Shown piece after piece: positions 50,061 through 62,600 of a DNA stretch of 64,000 bases; position 1 is the stretch's first letter; the number at the start of each line of letters is the position of its first letter. The translations under genes were made by a program, and so were the position numbers. The notes under the pieces are model-generated. The model saw nothing but the letters and a program-made list of their open reading frames with translations, was not told the DNA's origin and did not search any database. The stretch spans positions 20,813,110-20,877,109 of the forward strand of contig RSEF01000005.1 in assembly GCA_003993805.1 (NCBI GenBank), given 5' to 3'. The DNA comes from Himantopus leucocephalus (lineage: Eukaryota > Chordata > Aves > Charadriiformes > Recurvirostridae).

Positions 50061-51974
50061 AGGAAGTCCCCACTGAGTCAGATTTGACATTTGTTTTCCC
50101 TTGGTAGAGGATTTTAGATATTTATTATGTATTTTATTATATATTTAGCTCAGCCTGTTACACTCACATGAAACATGCATTTCCATATTCATGCACAACT
50201 TAAGATTTAGATGAGCCTTTCAGTAGCAAAGCATCAGAGGTACTTACAGTGAGGTCTGTGGCATGTGCCATATGATACACATTGTGTCAGCCACGTCGTA
50301 ATTAGTTTACAGAAGGAGAAACTGAACTAACTGGTGGGGAAGTGGTGCTCTCCTTCTCTTGTGGTGTTTTCTTCTATTTTTGTTTTTCTTTTTCTTTGGT
50401 GGGGAGGGAGAGTGGAAGAAATCAAGGAATCAGTCTCGGAAGTCTACTCGTGATCTCCTTGGAAGGAAAGATACACTTCCTAGGAATGATCCTTGTCACC
50501 TGTGGCACTTCACTCATCACACATTTTTTCCCAAAAAGAAGCCCTGTGTGCTTCCTCAGTTCCTTAGTGGCTCTTGCTAAGCAGAAACAAGCAGGTGACC
50601 TACCCACCACCTTCATAAGATGCTTGCGTCTGTCTTGTGTAGCTGGCCATGGTGGCCTGGCAGATCCATCTCTTCCTTTTTCCATTTTATCTGCCAGGCA
50701 TGCAATAATAAACCAAATCATCCTTCTTTCAAATGCACGAAGTATAGTAAGATGTCCACTAAGGGGATTGTATTTTAATACATCTTGAAAGATCACTTCC
50801 CTTGTTGATTTTAACTGCAGTAAGAAGAGGGCAAATGCATATGTAGTCACATAACTAGCAGATGCTGACTGAAATATAAATACAATGGGAATTAGGGTTT
50901 TGTGTAATGCAAAGGAAGGTTTTGCAAAGCACCACTGTACACAGGAAAGATTCACTTTGACTCTGAGCTGCCACAGCACAGCTAATTAGAAACATTCTTC
51001 TACCTCATATAGGTGTAGTCCTTATTGAAACTAGTGGGATCACTCTTGCAAATATGAGCTGCAAGATAAGGTCTGTAATACTTTGTGCTTCAGGTTCAAG
51101 CTTATACATGTGACGGAAGGATGATTTTTTTTGTTGTTTCATGTTGGTATATAAAAATGAGCAGACCATTTTCACACAACAAAGTAGTGTATTATTTATT
51201 ACTGAACTTCTTTGAGATAAAATAACTACTCTTAAATTCCATTGCACAATTCCTTTTAGGACAAACAATAATGATAAAGTATAAGATCAGTTTGGTGCCA
51301 GAATTAGCTATAAAAGAACCAGAGATACGATGCTAAAATTTGAACAAAGCATTTTCTGTTTGAAATGTTTACAATTTATTGCATAAAATTTAAACTCTCC
51401 TATTTAAAAAAACCTTTTAGTGAAATGAAAGTGTTTAGTTTTTCATGAGGAAACACACATTTCCAGTTTAAATTGACATTTCCACAAAAGATGTGTTTTC
51501 ATTTCAAAAAGTAGCTATTCTTTTCCTAAAATATTTTAGTCAATGTATTTTCATGGATCTATTAATGGAAGGCTTGAGAGTGCTATTCTGAAGCATTTCT
51601 GACGGTTTTGGAGGAGAAAAACTCAAAAGTGAAGGAAGATATGTGTATATGTTTATGTATATAGTTATATACAGCTGATACTTTCTCTGGTTATACTTAC
51701 TTGTCCTTAGTGAATCATCCTTACTGTTCTCTGGGGGGAAATAAGGTGGAAATGCAGGATGGATACAAAAAAGGATGTTTCAGTACATTGTCTGTTCTTA
51801 TCTCTTCCCCTTTTCCAAAACATATTCATTTTTTAACTAAATATATAAACAAAAGGAGGAACAGAAGAGATCCTTACATTTATAAAGCTTGGACATTCAC
51901 ATTATTTTTCAGACCTATTGACATTATATACATCTGTTGTATCTTGTATTCTATAAGCCAGTAATAGAAAGAAA
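50061..51974. other. Unique non-coding sequence, possible weak MIR-like trace near 50315
   Basis: TTTACAGAAGGAGAAACTGA at 50308-50327 resembles the MIR core, but no flanking blocks follow, so it is not called. The longest frame of the window lies here on the minus strand (50979-50422, 185 codons). It begins at GTG and shows no domain. No other features recognised. Confidence 0.45.
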
Positions 51975-52332
51975 AGCCCTGCTCCAAATAAATTGCACAT
52001 CACGTTTAAAGATAAGATGCAGCAGATCATCTCGAGTGTCATTACATACTATTTACAGGACAACCAGGTGATCAGGCCCAGTCAACACGGGTTCATGAAG
52101 GGCAGGTCCTGCTTAACAAACCTGATCTCCTTCTATGGCAAGGTGACCCGCTTGGTAGACGAGGGAAAGGCTGTGGATGTTATTTACCTAGACTTCAGTA
52201 AAGCCTTTGATACTGTTCCCCACAGCATTCTTATAAAAAAACCTGGTTACCCAAGGCTTGGACAGGCATGTAATCTTCTGGATCAAACACTGGCTGGATG
52301 GCCAGGCCTAGAGAGTGGTGGTGAATGGAGTT
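51975..52332 (+). mobile_element. CR1 LINE, reverse-transcriptase part, plus strand, running into assembly gap
   Basis: The fragment starts in the RT domain near 51975 and runs into the gap. The sequence is CR1-like throughout, with the 3' edge hidden. Its orientation is opposite to the CR1 piece on the other side of the gap (52433), so the two flanks belong to different insertions or to a rearranged one. The 5' edge abuts unrelated AT-rich DNA, consistent with 5' truncation or another break. Confidence 0.88.
51993..52332 (+). pseudogene. CR1 ORF2 reverse-transcriptase fragment, frameshifted
   Basis: The frame contains RPSQHGFMKGRSCLTNLISF, then VTRLVDEGKAVDVIYLDFSK and AFDTVPHSILIKK. These are the conserved region before motif A and motif A itself, with the first catalytic Asp in YLDF. 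After ILIKK a frameshift moves the homology to another frame, where GLDRHVIFWIKHWLDGQA is read from 52255. A TAG stop lies at 52309-52311, followed by RVVVNGV at the gap edge. The downstream motif C (YxDD) and thumb are not visible. An active protein would copy CR1 RNA at the target site; this copy cannot. Confidence 0.85.
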
Positions 52333-52432
52333 NNNNNNNNNNNNNNNNNNNNNNNNNNNNNNNNNNNNNNNNNNNNNNNNNNNNNNNNNNNNNNNNNNNN
52401 NNNNNNNNNNNNNNNNNNNNNNNNNNNNNNNN
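52333..52432. other. Assembly gap (100 N) between converging CR1 pieces
   Basis: Exactly 100 N. Left flank: CR1 RT on the plus strand. Right flank: CR1 endonuclease on the minus strand. The flanks cannot be one uninterrupted element, so the gap hides a junction, an inversion or a mis-join. Confidence 0.95.
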
Positions 52433-52545
52433 CTCCAACCCATATTGGGGTGGTTGAAGTTCCCCATGACAACTATGGCTGGTGAAAGTGAGGCTGCTCC
52501 TATCTGTCCATAGAGGGCCTCATCCGCTCGGTCTTCCTGGTTAGT
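52433..52545 (-). mobile_element. CR1 LINE endonuclease fragment, minus strand
   Basis: Reverse-complemented, one frame reads NQEDRADEALYGQIGAASLS and then VVMGNFNHPNMGW. These match the CR1 ORF2 apurinic-type endonuclease, expected as about 'RPPDQEDRVDEALYRQL' and 'LMGDFNHPDICW'. The catalytic-region Asp of the GDFN motif is changed to Asn here (GNFN), so even the intact domain would probably be inactive. Homology to the endonuclease is lost upstream of about 52545. Sequence at 52546-52745, ending in CTAGTTTAAAGT, may be a further CR1 part but I cannot place it. Confidence 0.8.
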
Positions 52546-53637
52546 TTAAGTTGGGCCCCCGATGAAAGTAACTTCGTGTCCGGAGATGCTAGCATTCCTT
52601 TGTGCTGAACTGCAGGTGCTCTCCTGCTTACCTGTGATCATTCTCCAGGCTCTGGGCTTCTATTACTGGTACTGGCATCATACTGGTAGAAGTGGGATGG
52701 ATTGAGGTTCCCCTCCTCTGAGAACTCTAGTTTAAAGTTTCACTTTTGTCCATAGGAGAAACCAAAAAAAAAATCTTTAAGGTGATTGTTTTGCTTGGCT
52801 TGTAATTAAGTGAAATACTTCTTGAACCCTCATTGTCTGTTTTGTGCACCCCTTCACCTTGTACATGAGGAGCGATTTTGAACAGAATAGACTGATCCTG
52901 GGTGGGCTATATCAGCCCTACACCATCTTCTAATACTGTTGCCTTCTAGTGCCTCCTCTGAAATGGTACCAGTGCTGAATCTCTCTGTACAGCAGTATGT
53001 AACAATCAAAATCCATCACACAGAATTTCTGTGGATGGAACATGATTTCATCCAGAAAGATTTATGCTAGCCTTTAATCTGATTTGCTCTCTGGATTTAA
53101 AGAAATTTCACTTGTAGACAGTAAGTCTATCCATTTATAATATTTCCAAGGAAAAGCAGGCCTTTCTGCTGCTCTCATCTCTCATTTGGCTGTAGGCTCA
53201 GCTGCTGAATCCTCTAAGTCTGTAAAATGCCAGCTGCCTGGTTCTTTACTGCCTATGAAAAATGCTGAAAGAAAAACAATAGCTTTTCCCTCTATCTCTA
53301 TAAAACATATGACTATGTGAAGAGTGATATAAAGGTTTTATCTACATAATTCTGGGGTGAATCATATTTTTAGAGGTGTTACTGGCAGTATGAACAAATA
53401 ATCTGCATTACTTGTAAGGAATAATGTTACAATGAAGGTGTGCATTTGTCAGCCCAAACTAGTGATAAGCCTATTATATGCTGTCTTACCATTATTGTTT
53501 ATTGGAAATGTGGCAGTCCCTATAGGTCTCAGTAGAGATGGGAGTGTTGAACAAGCACAAATTAAGGGGTAGTCCATGCACACAAAGAGTTTTTTATCTA
53601 AATTAGTAAGTTTCAGAAAGGGAAAAGGAGGATTATC
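52546..53637. other. Non-coding sequence, first 200 bp possibly repeat-derived
   Basis: 52546-52745 is GC-richer than what follows and could be a continuation of the minus-strand CR1 copy or another element; not assignable by eye. The remainder is AT-rich unique sequence without recognised features. Confidence 0.4.
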
Positions 53638-53730
53638 CTCTTCATTTTAAACACAGAGCAGATTGAGACTGTGAGGGGTGTAATAACTTGTCATGTTTTT
53701 GCACAGTGTGATGTCAGAGCCACACTCATA
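53638..53730 (-). repeat. Decayed MIR/L2-like SINE fragment, minus strand
   Basis: Plus-strand blocks in order: CTCTTCATTTTAAACACAG, AGCAGATTGAGACTGTGAGG, GGTGTAATAACTTGTCATG, TTTTTGCACAGTGTGATGTC, AGAGCCACAC. They parallel the reverse complement of MIR/L2 ('attttacagatggagaaactgag', 'gcacagaggggttaaataacttgtccaaggt', 'cacacagtgatgtcagagcca'). Confidence 0.6.
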
Positions 53731-56700
53731 TTCAGCATGTTCCACTGCACATTGTGCCCAAAAGCTTTTAAACAAAATACCAGAGGCTCTGATTGGTTTT
53801 ACATTTATATATCTGTCTGTGAGAAAAAGCAGTGATTTACCAAAGTACAAATCAAAATACAGTGATAATATCAGCGAAGTTTTAATATCTGCTGATAAAA
53901 TCCCCAAATATCTTTTCTCAGCTTTGTAGGCTTCTGACTTAGTTTCTTTCATGCTTAGCCCAACTTCAAGTTTTTGAAAACTGGAAAAGAATGCTATATA
54001 ATGATTTATCACACCTGCTTCTGTCTCAGTATTTTTCCAGTTCTAGTTACTGGTTCATAAACCTAGCAGGGCTTCAGGGAAACATGCTACCCATTTTTCT
54101 GTTCAGAGGAGTAATTGATTGCTTATTGTGGAAGAAAGAATGAAGAGGGAAGAATTACAGTTTATGGGAATAGCAGACAGGTTACAAAAGTAGTGATTTT
54201 AAAAAATTGTGTAGGGAAATTGCAAGATTCCCCAAGATCTAGAATATGACATAGTGTCTTGTCAGATGTGGATTAGCAGAATAAGTTCCTAAGTACATAG
54301 AATGCAGTCAAAAGTCTACAGAAGGGTGTTTGTCACATTTGTTTTGTGCACATAGCTATGCTTGCTCTTATAAAGTGTGTTTGCATACAATTGCCACTCA
54401 AATTCTTTACACAAAACCAAAATATATGATACTTCTGCACTGCTAAGTTTAGTGTCCCTAAGCAAGGTGACGGATTTCCTGAGCTGCACTTGAAGTGTGT
54501 TTGTGGGATGCTCATGGGAATGCCTGGGTTCTAAAGGAACGAACAGCTGAGAGAACTGGTGGGGCGGAGCTCATTCTGCCTGCAGTGCCTCCGTCCTCTT
54601 GCGTGTGTGAGATGGAGGATATCTGTGTGCTCTTAATGTATCAGTTATACATCAGCAGAAAGGGAATTTTTTGGTAACCATATTGCAGCTGCTTGGGACA
54701 TCTTAAGCATCAAAAAGCATCAAATTAAGGAGAAGAATCTGGTGCAGAATCTATAGCAAGACATAGGGGTAACTGAAAATTCAAACAGTTGAGTAAACCC
54801 ATCTTATACATATGCATAAATAAACACATGCACAAGTAAACAAATACTTTTTTCATGTTGTTTTTTTTCCTCTCACTTCAAGCTGTATAAAACTTCCCAA
54901 AAGTCAAAGAATGTAATAGCTAAGATTACAATCCCCTTCTGAAAGTTTATGTTATCTCATCTTGAAAATTAGGTATATACCTCATTGCTGGGGTAGATGG
55001 ATTCACTCCTCAAATCCTGACTATCACCTTGAGATGACAGCTCTAGCTGATGGAGAGTTTGCTCAAAATAGCAATCAGTGATAGAAATTCCATCAGCCGA
55101 TTTTTTTTACATTTTAGTGCACTTTCCCCAAAACTAATTTCAGGATATGTAATCTCATTTGTTCTCAGGATTTCAATAAACTACATGAGAGAACGGCTCT
55201 ATCCGTTTAAGAAATTTATCAGGGAGAAGAGGGTACGGCTTTGTTTTCCATAGAGTGGGCATCCACAAATAAGGTAAGTAGCTGATGCGTCACTGTGGCA
55301 GATTATGGACTCCTTCAAAGGCTGTCCAGCAGGTAAGATGGAGGAAGTTATCTATGAACTAGTGATGCAAAACTATGCCTTTGATCACTACCAGCTGAAT
55401 CCCCTACCTGAGACTTACACAGGAGCATAAATCCCTTTGGAAAAAACCTTCTGTATCAGTTAAAGATGTTGGTGCTTATTATCATGGTATGCTGAGGCAC
55501 CGTGCCTATTTTGGAGCTGGAGTATAAGAGCTCTTCCTAATTCACGATGCTGCAAAATCAAACAGATGAAGTTAAATGACTGTCTGTCAAAGACAGTGAT
55601 GTAAATGGGTGTTTTTGCTTTGAAGCAGATGAACAGTGCTTGCACTACCCATCCTCGGCCTGAGCTGGGGAAGCCAAACCTGGGAGCAGCAGTGTCTGCA
55701 GAAGTATTTGCTAGACTTAGCTCCAGAAAAACCTGGGCTGTCTCTCTAGATCCCATGATGCAGCCCCTTCCTGAGAACAAAGAGAGAGAATGCAATTGTT
55801 CACTTACACTACTATTTTAATTTAAAGCTAGAATAATCTAGCATAAAAAATAAGAATAAAGATCCAGGTTAAGAAGTTGAGTTGAGCTTTTAGAATGTGT
55901 GGTGGGAGTTTGCTTTACTTCACTTTAGGCACTAAATTATAAATAAAAATCTTTTGGCAGCAGGCCATAGGAAAGAAGCAAAATGCTAACTAATCATATT
56001 TAATGTTAAAATCAATGGCACAGTGTTATGAAAGCCTGAAGGAATAGAAATGTCTTTTCTTAGCATATGCAGTAATAGACTTTGGGGTCAAGAAATGATA
56101 TATTACTGTAATATCTGCTGCCTTTTAAAATGACATTTGTAATAAATGGCATATATTCCTCTTATAATTTCTTTATTAGTAACACAAATTTCACCATCTG
56201 TGATTATCATCATGGATGGCAGATGAAAAATTCCCCTCTGCCAATGAACATACCAGTTGAATTACACCAGGGAGGCACGTGGCTTGCCATGCTTATAAAG
56301 AACTCAGCCACAGCGGTTCCTTTAGTGTCACACAATAGCAATTATAAGCCTCTTTACTTGACAGGTGGCCTCTAACCTTCCCAGGATTCTTTGAGCAGAG
56401 TATCAGATATCACAGGTGAGGGAATACATCAAAATTAGGGAATCATTTACTTTCTGCGTGCATTTGGCATAGTCCTGAGGATCGGCAATGGACCTTATCC
56501 CACAATCAATTTCCTTTCCATCTTGATTGAAGGAAATGTATGACTTAGCTGCAAGCTCTGCTGAATTCCCTACCACGATCTCTGCAGATATGTAAACAAA
56601 CATTAGCTGCAGAATATCAGATTATGGAAATGCTTAAAGAACATTATGGCTTGAGGAAGAGGAAAAAATAGTCTCTTGCTAGCAAGGTATTTTCTCTTTG

Positions 56701-59508
56701 AAGGAAACACGAGTGACATGAAATTGAGGCTAAAATATAAAGTAAATATGAAAAGCTGAGTGAGAGGTAATTATTAAAATGATTTGGATTAGATGGAGAA
56801 ATTCAAGGCCTGTTTCAACAGAGAGCTTGCATGCCTGCGTAAAGAAATATTCATTGTCAGGCAGTGACTTTCAGTGAATTTCCACAAAAGAAAGTAATTT
56901 CTACAAACAGAGCATGGACAGGAATTCAAATGAACATAATGAATTCACTGCTGTACGAGTGAGCTGATATCCAGTGGCAGACAGATCAAGGGTAACTCAC
57001 GTGTTATTGCCCCAGGACTGCAGAAGCTTTTATCAGTCGCCCAAACAAGGGTTTCTAGTGCTACCTGAGGTGCCTTGGGGTGTCCTGAGCCCCCTCTTCA
57101 GGAAGGTGCAGACTTCCTGTTACTTCCATGTCAGCAGAACCCTGTGGGCAACCGAGATATACCAGGGCATCTCCAATGCCTTACAGACACCCCTGGCTGA
57201 ATTGAACACCAAAGGACACATCTCAAGTGTTGGGAATCTTGATTAGAAGCCAATGAAAGACTTAATATTTTATAGCAAAAAAACTGCAGACCATTTACTA
57301 CTCTATCATAATGTGCTGATCATGATGTTGGCTGATTCACAAACACAAAACACTAGCTGCTTTCAAATATTAACATTCCTTTCTGAAGATGGATTTTTTC
57401 CCTGGTTTTATCCAATAGCTCAGTCTGGAAAAGGTTGTCCATTTGTTTCTGCATGTGTTCCATTTTCAAAATTATTCTTCCTTCATCTAGATGTGGTGGC
57501 TTTTTCCCAAAACACTAAATTTTTTTTCAACACCACATTTTATTAAGCACCAGTAATCAAAAGAAGAAATAAAAGCTCAAGTAGGGAAAGGTTGAGAGGA
57601 CATATTCAATAAATTTTGTTCAGTGTTTCTGTATTTGGGTTCAAAATGATGGTGACAAATAGCTAGAGTGTCAACATTAAAAAGGTAGAAGACAACTGTC
57701 CCAAACTATATAAAAATTCTGATAGACTGCCAAGGAGAGTAAATTTATGTTTGCATTTTTATGATTATGATCAGATTCTGGATCTACAAGTCTATACAAA
57801 GACATCTGTGTATTTTAATAGGGATCGTGATTCTACAACACAGACATGCCTTTGCAGAAGTAAATATAAGAAGAATTATTTTCCTATTCCCCACTGAAAT
57901 CCCATCTGGCACTACTAATCGACCAATTACCTTCAATTGATAATGGATGCAATGATAAAGAAACTGTGCCGAAGGATTATATTTTTGGTTACTAATCTTG
58001 AACAGCGTAAATTTCAACTACAGTTTCTGGCTGTGATAACAAACTATTCTGGATAAATTTCAGTTAATCACTTTTCTAACTGAAAGGAAATAGTTTACAC
58101 AGAAAATTTTAGATTCTAGTGGGCTTTCTGATTTGGCCTCTTGTTTTGACTCTGGTCCTGTTTTAATTACTTTGCCACCCTCTATTGTCTGCTAATGAAC
58201 CTGTCCTTAGTGGTCCAAGTCGCTCCACACTGATGGCACATGCCCTCACCGTCTTGATTCACCAAGCCAGTACATTTCTAAATTCAACATTTTCTCATTT
58301 CAAATGTTATGATACACTCTGGAAATGAACCAACAGAGACATTCAGTATACCTACCTCTCAACTTTTTATAAATGTACATTTTCTTGATACAATTCCTTT
58401 TTGTTTCCCTGATTCTTCTGAATAAGCTGTATTCATCTATAATTTAAATCCTGTGATCTGTTCTGGAAGCTACCATAAAGCCCATTAAGTGTCATAGTTT
58501 TGGCTGTATACTAAGACTGAAAAGGACTCTTACTTTAAATGATTCATATTATTATATTTGAAATAGACATATGAAAAGAACATAGCTACCTTGGAGCAAA
58601 CATTATGAACAACATATTATAAACTGCTATTTGATCAACTTGAAAACATTGTAAGAAAATACTTGCTTTTAACTTTGAAATAAGTATCGAGTTCATAATT
58701 GCTTATAACCAGATATTTTAAAGTTTTTTGTTTTCTGTTTTTGTGGGATCTTTTGAGGGGTTGATTTTTAAAAAAAATATATTTAATGCAATTGGATATT
58801 AATGCTTTTGAAAAGAAAGTATTCAGCATTTTTTTCCTCTCTTTCTGTTAATCCGATTTAAGGGTATGAATAGCCAAAAACCTGCTCAATTTAATCCCAC
58901 AGAAGAGCACCAGTGGTTGAATGGCACCAGCCTTTAAATGGGTTTGTGTCAGACCACTTAGACCCTAAGCACCTTAGTCAAAGCTCCTCTCTCATTTCAG
59001 ATGGTTAAGTGTCAAGTCACTAACAGGACAGGTACTCTGTTGTGTACTCAGTTTTCTGAACATCAGTGCACTATTTTTGGTCCAGATATTTAGCCATTTT
59101 GCTTAAGTGATTACCACTTTCCTACCTTGGTTTTGTTCTGTTCTGGGAAAAGAAGAGCCCTGCATTCACAAGTCAGGAATACTCAGTGCTTGAAGCTGTG
59201 AGCCATGCTATGCTTTATGATACTAGCTCATGTTTTTGAAAATGTACTTCTTTCCCATTTTTCCTATGATGTCCGTCAAAGAGCTCTCAACTTAAATTTT
59301 CCCATAATTGTGTCTGGATTTATTATATATTCACTAAATATTCTTACCAACTATATATTCTGACACAAAGTAAATGCTAATCAGTATGGAAAGAAAAAAA
59401 TGCAATGTTAGTGCAGATGAATAAAGCATCCTTAAAGTTCCATATTCCCAGAAAAATGGAGAGAAAGCAACATAGGCTTAGAAGCAGCATGAATGATCGA
59501 GTGAGACG
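53731..59508. other. Unique non-coding sequence
   Basis: About 5.8 kb. No gene, RNA or dispersed repeat recognised. Plus frames 56974-57246 and 57253-57546 lie next to each other in different frames and show no shared domain; chance is the likeliest explanation. Confidence 0.5.
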
Positions 59509-59622
59509 TGCTCTAGGTGTACCACCTGCTCTAGGTGTACCTGCTCTGGCGGGGGGGTTGGACTAGATGATCTCCAGACATCCCTTCAAACCTCTATCAT
59601 TCCATGATTCTGTGATTCTGTG
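59509..59622 (+). mobile_element. Very short CR1 LINE 3' end, plus strand
   Basis: The fragment begins at the CTCTAG of the ORF2 stop region and contains the 3' UTR signature GGGGTTGGACTAGATGATCT. It ends with ATTCCATG, ATTCTGTG and ATTCTGTG (59599-59622). An 18-bp internal duplication is present: TGCTCTAGGTGTACC at 59509-59523 and again at 59527-59541. Only about 100 bp of CR1 were inserted or retained. Confidence 0.9.
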
Positions 59623-62600
59623 AAGTGATACTTGCAGTTCTTTGCTGCCGTTTCTCTATGAGAAAAGCCCAGGTAGTGCTGGCTTTTATCTCTCTCTGAG
59701 CTTAGGCCAATCTTTTCCTGAATAGATCAGCCAACACACCAGCAGTTTGATGATCTTCTGGGCCATTCCTTATGTTACAATTACGTGAATAAAACTATGC
59801 TCAATTATTTGTCTCATTAAATCTCCTGTAGCTGATTGATTCAGGCCCTCTTCTGAAGATGGAAGATGAGTCCCAGATTTACTACTGTGTCACTGAAATC
59901 AGGTTTCAATTCTCAATATTTTCAGACTTTTTTCCATGGGATTTATTCCAGAAAGGAGATGTGGGAGGACCGTGGATATGAAGAAAGAGGAAGAGACTGT
60001 TTTACCTTCTCTTGAACAATTTCTGAATTCTTTGCCATGGACAGGTAGTTCACTGTAACAGGCCTTTCAACAGAAGGAAAATAATTCCATATATAGTTTT
60101 TCTTCAAAACATTCTGTAAAATTATAGTCCATAGTAGAATTTAATTTAATTTTGGAAATAATGTAGAATGTAAACACAGATTATTATATAGCAAAGAATT
60201 TAACTCTGAGTGGCATAAATGGAGATTGGTGAACAGCACAGTAGAGCATTTCTTCCTGCAGACTTTTCTTACATCTTATCTGCCAATTATGATAAATAGC
60301 AATAAGACCTGCCTGAATTAAAACATTACTAGATTACTGTGTTCTTGTCTTATTATATAGTTGTAAATATTAATGACACATTTGTATACTGCTAACCTGG
60401 CTAAAACTCCCCAGTCACAGCCTGACAAAATCTTTTCTGGTGGAATATCTCACAGTTCTCCATGAAGTATTAGTTGTTCAGGACTACTGACACACAGCCA
60501 AGCAACTTATTTCTGTTCAGGGCCAGGTACTGCTAGCACACAAGCAGAGTACTATTTGAATAATATTTAAAATCTAGAACTGACTCTAAATTTCATCATT
60601 TCATTATAAGAAAAGAGGCTTGATTCTGGGTCACATTCAACTTTAAACTGATTGCATTGTTAATGTTTAGTTTGGACACATTTAAAATCTCCTGTGAGTA
60701 TGGTGCAAAAAAACAGGTCTGTCAAACAGACTGAGAATCATAAAACCTGTGCTTCTGTCTGAAACTATAGTTTGTATACAATTCACCTCACACCAGAACA
60801 GCTCTTCAGCAAGACCTTAACTGTTTTATTACGTACAGGAAAAACATGTATGTGTGTATATGTATGATTTCCAGCAACTTCCTACAACATTTATTTTTCC
60901 ATTGAATGGCAACAGAGTGGGAAAGCTTTTACAGCTTTCACAAAGCTTTCAATTAAGCTGATACTAAATCAAAAAATGTTGGAGTAAGGAAAATGCATCA
61001 GAATTTTCTTTCTAGCCTCAGCTATTCAGTGCTTACTGGTTACTAATCTCAAAAGAGAGAACTAAATTATTTTCTTGGTTCTCCAACTGAGTATATAAAT
61101 ACATGGCATGAGTAGTGTAGAACATCTTGCATTTCTTCTGCTTTGCTGTGGATATAAAAGATCTTTTGACATGTTACAAGCTATAAAATTATCTTATTTA
61201 TTCTGCAGAACCTTATTTACATAGGGCAAAAAGAGCAGACTGTGTGTTAAGAGCATATATGTATTGCAGAGCTTAGCCTACACGTAAAATCTGAAGGCAC
61301 TGTAAATAGCCTATAGGCGTGGAAACAGGGTGAAAGGAAATGTGGCAAAATTCTCCTCTCTCTCCCTTTGTATATTACACATGCTGTTTTTCTAGCTCAT
61401 CTGCAACACCAGGTCAAAAAGTTAAAGGTCAGAAATGCCAAGTATAGATATTGTGTTATCTTTTTCGGTATATACCCGATATCTTTTCTGTCTAAATAGA
61501 AGGGATTTTCTTTCTCTTAATACTTTTGCTTCAAGGAAAAGAAGAATCCAAATATACAAACCTGCTGTTTCCTTTCCACAGTAGAAGTAGATGTGGGGAA
61601 TATTATTATGATTAAAAAGAAAAGGTTTTCAAAAGAGATGCTGAAGGATTTGAAATCCAAAATGTGACCAGCTCTGGCTAGCAAACCCTTGCAGTGGAAT
61701 ACTGTGTGCAGTGTGCAGGGGAACCATAAGATGAGGCAGGAGGGTTCCAGAAACCTAATGCAGATCTGAATTTCTGCATCTACCGTAGATTGAACCAAAA
61801 CTGTCAGCCTGTGTAATTTTGCTTAAACTAGGTGTCTGAAATTTTGATATTTGGGTCCACCTCTTTTTCAGGGTTGGATCAGTTATACCCTGATTTTATT
61901 AGGCTGAGGATTTTAACTTTACAGTATATCACACACTTGAAAAGGGGGAGCTGGAAATTTATGAGAGAATCACTAAGAGCCCCTTATCTAGAGTGACAAA
62001 ATTGCCACCACCATAATCTCTATTAAGTGCTACAAAATTACAGTGTAACAGCTCTGAAATTACATGTGACATCTGCATGAATACCAAATTGATTCATTGC
62101 ATTCAGCCCTATTACAAAAAGCACTTACTGAATTTGTACTGATTACAACTCTTACAAATTAACAGTTACCCAAGCGAACTTACTTCCCAGTGTACATATA
62201 TTATTTAAAGATCTCAGTTGAGTCCCAAGAAGGTAACAGTGCAAATAATACCACTGCTTAGCATGGAGTATCATACCTGAGTAAAGTACCCTAATATTTT
62301 AAAGTTCTTTAGAAGTACTTGATTTTTAGAAAAGTCTCCTTTTTCCTTTTTTTTAAAAAAAATAATTGATTAAGCATGCCATTTCATCCAGTCTCTCAAG
62401 AAATGAAATCTAAAGAGGGAAAAACCAAGAAAGAATATGATAAATGTTCACATTATGCAGAATTTGCCTTTTTGAAATCCCATTCGCCATTGTGCAAGCC
62501 AGAATTTTATAGAGATATAAATCACAAAGAAATAAGAAGCCAGTAATGAGATAGAAGTATATTTGAAATATGGATGCAAGCCTTCCCCACCTGCTGAGCA

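Noticed and set aside
50308..50327. Possible MIR core
   Set aside because: Only one block matches and the expected neighbouring blocks are absent.
50422..50979. 185-codon minus-strand open frame, the longest in the window, overlapped by 148- and 73-codon plus-strand frames
   Set aside because: It begins at GTG, shows no domain, signal or repeat of residues, and is overlapped by long frames on the other strand. One frame of this length is not far from chance in 64 kb scanned in six frames.
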